DNA of 26,298 nt. Origin: CAYURP01 sp964447175. Lineage in GTDB: Bacteria; Zixibacteria; MSB-5A5; SM23-73-2. Positions 6,634 through 14,538 of this stretch are shown one piece after another. The DNA lies in the NCBI GenBank assembly GCA_964447175.1, contig CAYURP010000037.1, positions 1 through 26,298 on the forward strand. The letters are read 5' to 3'. Positions within the stretch are counted from its first letter, which is position 1. Every line of letters starts with the position of its first letter. Both the position numbers and the translations under genes were made by a program. The notes under the pieces were generated by a model. It was not told where the DNA came from. It saw nothing but the letters and a program-made list of their open reading frames with translations, and did no database searches.

Positions 6634-8922
6634 ATGAAGTCCAATTGGGTTAAGGAAAGAAAAGAATTCTATTTTCTAATCTTTATCTTTCTATTCAGCT
6701 TTGCCTTACGCTTGATCTATCTGCTTCAGATACAGGCTAATCCCCATTTCAATGTTCCCACAATGGATCCACTCTATCACGATGTCTGGGCTCAAAACAT
6801 TGCTTCAGGTAATTGGTTAGGTTCCTCGATTTTCTTCAGAGCACCATTTTATCCTTATTTTCTCGCTTTAGTATATAAACTCTTTGGTCACGGTTACTTC
6901 ATTCCCAGACTGATTCAACATATCGTTGGATCTTTCAGCTGTATACTGGTTTACTTTTTAGCCAGAAAATTATACAACAGATCAGTTGCGGTAATCGCCA
7001 GCCTTATTGCCTCAAGCTACGGAATCTTAATCTATTTTGAATCTGAACTTCTTTTAGATTCCTTTTTGGTCCTTTTCGATATTCTTTTGATCCTTTATTT
7101 ACTTAACACCAGGGATAATCCCAAAAAGTACAGGTGGCTCATCTGTGGATTGATCCTGGGGCTCTCCGCTATTACCCGTCCCAATATACTTTTCTGCATA
7201 CCCTTCATCTGGCTCTGGATTTATCTAAGTTTTAAAGGTAGAGTGAAATTAAAAACGCTTTCAGCCTATTGTGCGATTCTTCTTTTAGGGATGATGGTCC
7301 TGGTGGCTCCCGTTACTTTGAGGAACTACATTGTGGGCAAAGATCTGGTGTTGATATCTTCCCAGGGAGGTATAAATTTCTATCTGGGCAACAATCCTCA
7401 AGCTGACGGAATGAGTGCCATTTTCTATGGTGCCGACTGGCAGTACCGGGATTTTCAGTTCACCGCTCAAAAGGAAACCGGAAAAAACCTCAAGCCCTCG
7501 CAGATCTCCGGATATTATTACCAAAAAGGATTAGACTTTATACTGGGACAACCTGCTAAATCATCTAAACTTCTTTTGAAAAAACTCTATCTTTTCTGGA
7601 ACAAAATCGAGATAAGCAATAACCAGGATATTTATTTCTTTAAAAGATACTCCTCCCTGATTAGAATCCTGCCCTTAGGATTCTGGATCATAGGTCCTTT
7701 GGCTTTAACCGGAATCGCAATTTCCTTTTTGGAGAGACGCAAGATATTTCTTCCTTTTATCTTTGTGATCTCCTATATGGTCACTGTGGTTTTGTTTTTC
7801 GTAAATGCCCGTTTCAGGCTGCCGGTCATTCCCTTTATCATAGTTTTTGCCTCTTATGCTATTTACTGGCTGGCGCAAGGATTGATTAAAAAAAACCTGA
7901 AATCCCTTTCAACATTTTTTGTCATCTTTGTTCCTTTTTCCCTTTTGACTAATTCCAATCTCTATTGTCTGGATATAAAATATTACGCTTCCTCCTACTT
8001 CAGCTTGGGCAATCTATATTTAAAAAAGGGCAACCTTGAAAAGGCCTTGCAGGAATATAATCAAGCTTTGGAAAAGGATGTTTCTCTGGTAAGAGTGAAT
8101 CTTAATAGGGGAATCGTCTTTTTCAAATTGGGGCAATACCAGAAAGCAGAAGAGGAGTTTTTAAGGGAGCTGGAAATGGATCCCCAGGACGAGAGGGCAT
8201 ATAACAACCTATCCGTGCTTTATCGACTCCAGGGAGAATATCAGAAAGCAATAGAGAATGCTCAAAAATCCATCCAGATCAAACCCTATTATCCTGAGGC
8301 ATACATTAATTTAACCTTAGCTTATAAGGAGAATGGTGACCTGGCCAGAGCCAGAGAAACTCTGAATGAAGCTATGGGTATAATTCCCACTTTTCTTTAT
8401 GCTAATTTCGTTCTGGCCAGCCTGTATCAGAGCGAGGGTAAAGCTGACTCAGCCATCTTAGAATACCAGAAGATCACAGGCCCCAGACTAAGAGAAGAGG
8501 TGGTGGTTTACGATCTGGAAACTCTGTTCTCCAAAGAGGAGTGGACTGAGAGAAACATCAAAGCTAATGCTTACTATAATCTGGGTCTGATCTATGCGGA
8601 AAAGGGGGAATTTAACCTGGCACAGAGAAGCTTTCTCAAAGCCATAGGACTGAATACTGGTTTTGCAGATGCCCATGCCAATTTAGGTACATTATATGAC
8701 AGGCTCCGGAGATACCCGGAGGCATTGAACCAGTTTGAGATCACCATCTCTTTGGATCCTGAAAACCCGGTTTATCATTTTAACCTGGGTTTGGTATATG
8801 CCAAAACCAATCTATTGCAGGAAGCCGCTTCTCAATTTAAAAAGGTATTGGAGATTGATCCGGGCTTTGCTCCAGCGGTTGAGATGCTCAATTTAACTGA
8901 TTCCTTGCTGAAAAGCAGATAG
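6634..8922 (+). CDS. GT-C membrane glycosyltransferase fused to C-terminal TPRs (762 aa)
   Basis: The N-terminal 440 residues are a multi-pass membrane protein of the PMT/ArnT-like GT-C type. A first membrane helix at about 11-32 is followed by an external loop with the acidic motif TMDPLYHDVW (43-52), where the catalytic Asp of this fold usually lies, and RAPFYPYFLALVYKLFG (69-85), a hallmark of the group. About ten further hydrophobic segments follow. These enzymes transfer sugar from a polyprenyl-phosphate donor to protein or lipid on the outer face of the inner membrane. Residues 452-750 carry about seven to eight TPR units (e.g. AYYNLGLIYAEKGEF, AHANLGTLYDRLRRY), which would bind partner proteins. 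The acceptor cannot be told. The start is fixed by the promoter position; no ribosome binding site is present. It is the only large plus-strand gene. Confidence 0.85.
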   Translation: MKSNWVKERKEFYFLIFIFLFSFALRLIYLLQIQANPHFNVPTMDPLYHDVWAQNIASGNWLGSSIFFRAPFYPYFLALVYKLFGHGYFIPRLIQHIVGSFSCILVYFLARKLYNRSVAVIASLIASSYGILIYFESELLLDSFLVLFDILLILYLLNTRDNPKKYRWLICGLILGLSAITRPNILFCIPFIWLWIYLSFKGRVKLKTLSAYCAILLLGMMVLVAPVTLRNYIVGKDLVLISSQGGINFYLGNNPQADGMSAIFYGADWQYRDFQFTAQKETGKNLKPSQISGYYYQKGLDFILGQPAKSSKLLLKKLYLFWNKIEISNNQDIYFFKRYSSLIRILPLGFWIIGPLALTGIAISFLERRKIFLPFIFVISYMVTVVLFFVNARFRLPVIPFIIVFASYAIYWLAQGLIKKNLKSLSTFFVIFVPFSLLTNSNLYCLDIKYYASSYFSLGNLYLKKGNLEKALQEYNQALEKDVSLVRVNLNRGIVFFKLGQYQKAEEEFLRELEMDPQDERAYNNLSVLYRLQGEYQKAIENAQKSIQIKPYYPEAYINLTLAYKENGDLARARETLNEAMGIIPTFLYANFVLASLYQSEGKADSAILEYQKITGPRLREEVVVYDLETLFSKEEWTERNIKANAYYNLGLIYAEKGEFNLAQRSFLKAIGLNTGFADAHANLGTLYDRLRRYPEALNQFEITISLDPENPVYHFNLGLVYAKTNLLQEAASQFKKVLEIDPGFAPAVEMLNLTDSLLKSR

Positions 8923-8939
8923 TTTATCTGATAAAATAG

Positions 8940-8978
8940 CAAAAAAAAAGAGGTTAGAAAAATCATCTAACCTCTTTT
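8940..8978. terminator. Bidirectional rho-independent terminator
   Basis: Perfect 11-base arms AAGAGGTTAGA (8948-8958) and TCTAACCTCTT (8966-8976). An A-tract at 8940-8949 gives a long T-tract on the minus strand, and TTTT follows on the plus strand. It sits between the convergent gene ends at 8922 and 8999 and serves both, more strongly the minus-strand operon. Confidence 0.85.
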
Positions 8979-8998
8979 CACTAAAGCCTGAATAAGTT

Positions 8999-10897
8999 TC
9001 AAGAAGCTATTGGCTGAAGAAACCAGTTGATCATAAGCTTCATAACTTCCTTAGCCTGATCCTCCTTTATGATAAACAAGGGGAAAGAGAACTCCGCTGT
9101 TTTGTAGGAAGATCCAATATATCTAGCTGCACAGGGTTTTCCGTTCAACTTAGAATTCATTCCGAATAGGGAAACGAAATCATACAAACGCTCAGCTCTT
9201 GCTGATAAAACTAACGCACCTATTTCGGGAACAGCATTGTGAAATGGAAGGACTAATGGCTCTGTTGGTCTCCAGCCCAGGACGGTATCTACTTTAATAG
9301 AATCAGATTCAAGATAGGGGAAACCAGCAACCTCCAGAAAAGGGTTAGCTCCTATGAATTCGTCGTTTCTGTTGCCCATACCCCAGCTGGGGTAGAAGAC
9401 TTTAAGTAATCCGAAATATGATCTGGCTAAGTTTGCCCGTATGGGAAAACCATTGAAACCACTACGTGGAGCACCGGCATCAGTTTCATGCCATCCTCCA
9501 GATAATAGGGTCCAGCTATTCAACCCCAAAAACCAGACGCTTCCTCCTACGTTCAGATAATTTGTATACTGAACATAGCCTGAGTCCCGTGAAGTGGATG
9601 AGGGTCCCTCCACGCCTGGGGTTTCACAATGATTCAACACTATTACCAGTTTATATTGGGACAACAAAAGCTCATTTGGTGGATTTTTTAAGCTCCTGGC
9701 ACTAACAGTCGAATCATACCAGATATCATAACTTATACCTAAATCGCCAGCAATAGCTGAAAATAGGCCATTATAAATATTCAAAACCTTAATTCTGCCA
9801 TTCTCCTCTTGGGGGAAACCGTAAGATCTTCTGCTACCGTACATACTTGCATCCACCATCAGGACTTTTCTTTGATTTTCAGGCCAGAAATCAATCAGTG
9901 GATGAACTACGTGAATAAAAACCTCAGCTGGAGTCTCGTCCACCACAAAAGCATCATCCCGGGAATTGACACGAAACAAATACCATCCGTGATGGCCACC
10001 GTTTTCCTCATTATAGTTCTTCAGATTGACAAAGGTACGCGAGGTTTCCAGAACCCATCTGGTGTCAGCTGCATCATTCCAGGAGGAATCCACTATGACA
10101 TTCAGATTTGCGTTAGCGGTGTCATCAAAGGGGCCATAAAGTTCCCATTTGTAATAAAAATCAGGTTGACTACCGGGGTAATCTGAGGAGTCTGAGCCTT
10201 CCCATTCAAGTTTGATCCCTTTCCAGGTCATTGTTGTCTCGGGAAGACAGTAATAGACACCTGTTTTTGCGAATTTCACGGTGTCTATATGAGTGTTCGG
10301 AGGGTGATTGTTGCGGGACAACCTTCTGAACACATTTCCCCCCTGGGTTTCAGATCTCCAGATTTTAGAAACCGCTCCATCATTATCCACGCCTCTCACA
10401 AAGAAGTACTGATTGACATAAATGGTGGTGTCCAATTCGGCAAACATAATCAGATTAACTGAGGTTTGAGTATCAATCACAGCAGTCAGGCTGTCCCGGT
10501 TTGCTCTATAACCAGCCTGGTTCAGATGTTGAGCGATCAAAGTATCCACCCATTCGGTGTGGGGGATCCCCTCTATGGCTTTCACGAAGAGTGAGTCGAT
10601 CAGCCCATTTGCATCCTTGGCAATCAAACCCAGATCTACTATATTCCCCTCCCCATCCATTTTAGACTCCGGGATCACCAGATATTGGTACTCCATTATT
10701 CTACCATCCGAATCAGTTCCCCACCAATAAACCAGGGGATTTATTGTAAAAGATGCATCCTCAGTGGGAATATTGACCAGATAAAGTTGAGGTGGAGCAT
10801 TGGTGGGAAATCTTCCCTTTTCTAACTCCCCACAACTCCAGATGAAAATCAGAAGCAAACTACAAGATAATATTATTAAAGACGTTTTGTGTTTCAT
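8999..10897 (-). CDS. Exported lipoprotein of unknown function, last gene of the receptor operon (632 aa)
   Basis: The N-terminus MKHKT followed by a hydrophobic stretch and FIWSCGEL fits a signal-peptidase-II lipoprotein with lipidated Cys22, though the lipobox is not canonical. Residues about 30-200 and 200-335 read as Ig/fibronectin-like segments: NAPPQLYLVNIP, then WWGTDSDGRIMEYQYLV, a pattern common in FCB extracellular proteins. From about residue 343 (KVLMVDASMYG) there is an alpha/beta region with YKLVIVLNHCETPG and GGSVWFLGLNSW. It resembles the ThuA/glutamine-amidotransferase-like fold seen in many exported proteins, but I cannot identify catalytic residues. The ribosome binding site AGGAGG lies 5 bases before the ATG. 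It follows the PorV-like gene by 36 bases, so it is in the same operon. Function unknown. Confidence 0.8.
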   Translation of the reverse strand: MKHKTSLIILSCSLLLIFIWSCGELEKGRFPTNAPPQLYLVNIPTEDASFTINPLVYWWGTDSDGRIMEYQYLVIPESKMDGEGNIVDLGLIAKDANGLIDSLFVKAIEGIPHTEWVDTLIAQHLNQAGYRANRDSLTAVIDTQTSVNLIMFAELDTTIYVNQYFFVRGVDNDGAVSKIWRSETQGGNVFRRLSRNNHPPNTHIDTVKFAKTGVYYCLPETTMTWKGIKLEWEGSDSSDYPGSQPDFYYKWELYGPFDDTANANLNVIVDSSWNDAADTRWVLETSRTFVNLKNYNEENGGHHGWYLFRVNSRDDAFVVDETPAEVFIHVVHPLIDFWPENQRKVLMVDASMYGSRRSYGFPQEENGRIKVLNIYNGLFSAIAGDLGISYDIWYDSTVSARSLKNPPNELLLSQYKLVIVLNHCETPGVEGPSSTSRDSGYVQYTNYLNVGGSVWFLGLNSWTLLSGGWHETDAGAPRSGFNGFPIRANLARSYFGLLKVFYPSWGMGNRNDEFIGANPFLEVAGFPYLESDSIKVDTVLGWRPTEPLVLPFHNAVPEIGALVLSARAERLYDFVSLFGMNSKLNGKPCAARYIGSSYKTAEFSFPLFIIKEDQAKEVMKLMINWFLQPIAS

Positions 10898-10933
10898 TTT
10901 TCCTCCTTGGAAAACTCTGTATACATCACCTTC

Positions 10934-11857
10934 TTAGAAAGTCAAACCCAAAGAAAATTTATGAATTTCCTCCAGATAGCCAAAATCATGATATCCGTAG
11001 TCTATTTTCAAGTTGGTGTAGGACAAGGGGAGTTTTACTCCCAAACCCACTGAAATTCCTCCGGTATCATATTCTAAGTTATATCCGATTCGGGCAGAAA
11101 AAGTATCTTTATACCAGTGTTCTACTCCAATATTATACTTCTCCAAATTGTCATTAGGGTGACTGCCTTCCAGATTCAGAGTGGTTTTATTAACATGGTT
11201 ATTCAAAACCTCCATGGTGCCTCCGAATTTGAAATTCATAGGGAGGGGATAGCTCTCTTTCAGAAATTTAAAATCGGGACCGAAATTGCTTATCACCATG
11301 GCTACTTTGAATCCCTTGAAACCAGAATTATACAGGGTTCCCATATCAGCAGCCCATCCTGTGGCTTTCTCATCCCCGTAGGCTTCCTGGACGAACTTGA
11401 AGGTGGCTCCAATACTGAATCTGTCGGTCAGACTTCTGGCGTAGCTCAGACCGGCAGCGAAATCCCGAGCAATAAAGTTCACTCCACAAGGCAGGGGATG
11501 ATCCGGAGTAGTCAGCGGAATCTCGCCGGTATTTAAAACATAAAATGCTACACCCCAGACTCCTCCAAAGTTAGGAGCAGGATAGACTAATCCAGCAAAA
11601 TCGTATTTTATGTCAGCCGGATATTCGATATGGGTGAGCATAACCTCCTTTGACTCCAGTTGAGTCAAACCCGCAGGGTTATAATACAGGGCGGAAGCAT
11701 CGTCCACAATGCTCAAAAAAGCTTCCCCCATCCCCATGGCTCGGGCGGAGACGCCTATCTCCAGGAACTGGGCTCCTGCTGTCCCCACCTTTGCCTGACC
11801 AAAGCACAAAGACGGGAGAAACACAGCTACTATCAAGAAGATTAATGCCTTTCTCAT
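10934..11857 (-). CDS. PorV/PorQ-type outer-membrane beta-barrel protein (307 aa)
   Basis: The signal peptide MRKALIFLIVAVFLPSLCFG is followed directly by the hallmark of the family, GVSARAMGMGEAFLSIVDDASALYYNPAGL, then alternating amphipathic strands and a C-terminal FSLGLTF typical of barrel insertion. FadL-related PorV proteins are known from type IX secretion, where they shuttle cargo at the outer membrane; many FCB genomes carry several paralogues, often beside sorting-domain proteins as here. The frame is open to an ATG at 11887, overlapping the upstream stop. I choose 11857 because AGAAAGGAG lies 7 bases before it and a signal peptide begins there. Whether this copy serves secretion or is a plain porin cannot be told. 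Confidence 0.85.
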   Translation of the reverse strand: MRKALIFLIVAVFLPSLCFGQAKVGTAGAQFLEIGVSARAMGMGEAFLSIVDDASALYYNPAGLTQLESKEVMLTHIEYPADIKYDFAGLVYPAPNFGGVWGVAFYVLNTGEIPLTTPDHPLPCGVNFIARDFAAGLSYARSLTDRFSIGATFKFVQEAYGDEKATGWAADMGTLYNSGFKGFKVAMVISNFGPDFKFLKESYPLPMNFKFGGTMEVLNNHVNKTTLNLEGSHPNDNLEKYNIGVEHWYKDTFSARIGYNLEYDTGGISVGLGVKLPLSYTNLKIDYGYHDFGYLEEIHKFSLGLTF

Positions 11858-11883
11858 AGGATTCTCCTTTCTTGATTTCTCAT

Positions 11884-14517
11884 TCATTTTATTATTACAA
11901 ACTTACCTACTTGATCACCTTGATCTGACTCTACACTATACAGATAAATACCTGAGACAATTGCTTGGGTGTTACGGGTTATCATATCCCAAGTTTCGTG
12001 GGTGGCAGTAGGATCAGCTGGATCCCTGTCATGCTCTATCACTCGTACCAAATCTCCATCCAAGGTAAAGATCCTGATGGTACATTTGGGAGGTAGATTG
12101 ATGAAATGAATTCTTCGGTCAAACTGTCCCTGTCCTGAGTAGGATTCTGAGCCCAGTTCTACATACTCTTCCCTCATGTCGTCCCGATAGGGATTGGGGT
12201 AGACTACCACCTTGGTTTCCTTTTGCTGTATCAAATCAGGAGAGTCCAGAGCATAAACTAACGTTTGGTTTATACTTCTTCCAGATTCCAGGGACGGAAC
12301 ATTGGTGGGAGGGTGGCCCACATCAAATGTAGTAACAGCTAAATGGTAGGGCTGACTGGGGAGAAGCCCGGCAAGAGTATATTCATAATCCCAGTAACGG
12401 TCTTCAATTAAACTCTCAGGAATCAGTCGCGCTTCCACGCTATCAGCATATTCTTTATATCTCTTTATCCCCCGCAATCCTATGTTCCAGCCCTGTTTTT
12501 CGAAATACAATGAGTCTCCATCCCATATTATGTATTTAACATCAAAGCTGTCAGGAATTGGCTGACCCAGAGTGTCGATCGCCTGTTCCCAGAACACTAA
12601 GGAATCTTCGGGTACCTCTGCAATGTAATTAAAAGCTTTATTTTTGCTGAGATGAAGTAGCGGATCAAAACTGGAACCAAAGACTTTACGTAAGGAATCC
12701 AAGGAAATGGAAGCCTCCCGCCATATCCACTCTGGTGGGTTCAGTAAACGATCCTGGAGCATAATGTTGTAATTATCTCCCCTATCGAAGTAGCTCAACA
12801 AAGTCCAGTCTGTGGAAAGGCCAGTTTTGCTCATATAGATTTTGTAGCCCTCAAAATCCTGTAGGAAAGTAAAGGGATCATAGCCCATCTCGGTTTCCTT
12901 TCCATTCCATATGACCTTAATACTCCCGTCTCTGGTTTCGAAACTAAGCTGGGGAGGTGTAGGTGGCGGTGGTCCTTTGAAATCCGGAATACCATCACCG
13001 GTATCCTCTCCGGGTAAAGGGTTATCATAAACCCATGCTGCCCACAGAGAATTAGTTGCGAAATCGGAGAAGTCTAAATTCTCGTAGTATTTGTGGGGAT
13101 TATTGGGGAGATACCTCGCCCTGTTATAAGGATCCACATGCACATCCTCACCCCCGATGTAACCTATAGTTACCGTTACACTCTCTCCTGGCGCAATACT
13201 ATTAAACTGACCAAAAGAGAACAGATATCGTGTATCATATCCCTGACAGAGTGCTTTCTCTTCTGTTGCTGGAGGATCTAACCAGCCTTCATCCGGATGC
13301 TCCTTCACATATATTGCTGTGAATACCTGATCGAAATCCCATTCCCCATTAGACAGGGCAAAGTATTTGCTTCTGTCTCCGCCTGGAGTGCCCAGACAAT
13401 TGTCCGGGAATTTATCCTTGGAGCCCGCAGTATAGGGATTAACCGCCTCCCACCTTCTCTGGTTCACCTCCAACCAGGGCGAATAATCCTTAGGATAACC
13501 CTGTTGATTTGAAGTCCACCAGTTGAAGCAACGTTTCTCTGCATCGGGAGCTCTGACTACTCTTACTCCAGATACACCTCGGGGGCTGGTTGCAGTAAAT
13601 TTTCCAGATATTGGCTGGCCATCATTATCCATAAGATAAGCTGTGGCCAGCTGAACCTTCTTACCGCTGGGCAAGTAGGTCGAATCTATGAAACCTGAAA
13701 GATCATCCTGTGCACCTTGTTCCGCGGCGTAGGGATCCTCGTCGATGTGATTCACGTCCGCATCAATATACAGACCGACCCACACGCTATCGATGCTTCT
13801 GATCGGGTTTATGTTCTTGATAGTCATATCAATCAGAATGAAATCCTCAGCATAAGCGTAGCTCCAGCTATAGCTTTTCTGAGTGATTTCCACTCCCAGA
13901 GGTCTATGTGGTCTCTCATCCCAGTCAGTTCTGATATCCCATTGGGTTAGTGGGGCATCGGCAGTATCGGTAAAAACAGCTATGATATCCTGCTCTGAGA
14001 TAGCGTCCGGGGAGTAGCAGGAAACTGAGGCTCTGGTGGATCTCTCGATAATCGCACCTTCAGATCCCATAGCAGGTGCCATCTCATACATCCACTGCCA
14101 CCCATCGGCGCCCACCGTTACCAGAGTTTCGATTGCCGTCTCACTGGTTACTATTGCTCCAATCCAGAGCGCGCCCTGGAATAGGTACTCCAATCCCGAG
14201 TTTGGAGGCATCTCAAATGAAGGTGCCTTGACCTCTTTTTCAGGATTGGGATTGAAACACCCACCTATGGATTCATATAGGTCTCTGGTCTGGCTGCCAA
14301 AGAAACCCCAGTTGGTCACGCAGAAATACACGTTCCCCACTCTATGCACTCTTTGTTGACCCTCGGGTGTATCCTGAGTAGGTTTGAATCGGGTCCAGGA
14401 GGCTCCCTGTGGTGCAGATTCTTTCTGCACGTTTCTTGTCTTAACTTCCTCCATGGGGAGAAGCAAGAGAACACATAGCAGAAAGACCGAAAATCCAAGT
14501 AAAGTTTTCTTATCCAT
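11884..14517 (-). CDS. Large exported protein with shared beta-domain, FN3-like region and sorting domain (877 aa)
   Basis: An N-terminal hydrophobic segment (LLGFSVFLLCVLLLLP, residues 6-21) is a signal peptide. Residues about 58-290 (VGNVYFCVTNWGFFG ... PLGVEITQKSYSW ... VGLYIDADV) form a domain also found in the subtilase at 2945-5935. Around 525-600 there is a fibronectin-like segment (PPQLSFETRDGSIKVIW, FEGYKIYMSK). From about 775 a FlgD-like/type A sorting domain begins (VVVYPNPYRDD) and ends with SGIYLYSVES and GKFVIIK. Such proteins are typically secreted and anchored on the cell surface. No catalytic motif was found. GGAGGAG lies 3 bases before the ATG. The receptor gene ends 21 bases upstream and the PorV-like gene follows, so it belongs to the operon. 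Confidence 0.85.
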   Translation of the reverse strand: MDKKTLLGFSVFLLCVLLLLPMEEVKTRNVQKESAPQGASWTRFKPTQDTPEGQQRVHRVGNVYFCVTNWGFFGSQTRDLYESIGGCFNPNPEKEVKAPSFEMPPNSGLEYLFQGALWIGAIVTSETAIETLVTVGADGWQWMYEMAPAMGSEGAIIERSTRASVSCYSPDAISEQDIIAVFTDTADAPLTQWDIRTDWDERPHRPLGVEITQKSYSWSYAYAEDFILIDMTIKNINPIRSIDSVWVGLYIDADVNHIDEDPYAAEQGAQDDLSGFIDSTYLPSGKKVQLATAYLMDNDGQPISGKFTATSPRGVSGVRVVRAPDAEKRCFNWWTSNQQGYPKDYSPWLEVNQRRWEAVNPYTAGSKDKFPDNCLGTPGGDRSKYFALSNGEWDFDQVFTAIYVKEHPDEGWLDPPATEEKALCQGYDTRYLFSFGQFNSIAPGESVTVTIGYIGGEDVHVDPYNRARYLPNNPHKYYENLDFSDFATNSLWAAWVYDNPLPGEDTGDGIPDFKGPPPPTPPQLSFETRDGSIKVIWNGKETEMGYDPFTFLQDFEGYKIYMSKTGLSTDWTLLSYFDRGDNYNIMLQDRLLNPPEWIWREASISLDSLRKVFGSSFDPLLHLSKNKAFNYIAEVPEDSLVFWEQAIDTLGQPIPDSFDVKYIIWDGDSLYFEKQGWNIGLRGIKRYKEYADSVEARLIPESLIEDRYWDYEYTLAGLLPSQPYHLAVTTFDVGHPPTNVPSLESGRSINQTLVYALDSPDLIQQKETKVVVYPNPYRDDMREEYVELGSESYSGQGQFDRRIHFINLPPKCTIRIFTLDGDLVRVIEHDRDPADPTATHETWDMITRNTQAIVSGIYLYSVESDQGDQVGKFVIIK

Positions 14518-14538
14518 AAACTCCTCCAGTCAATTTCT

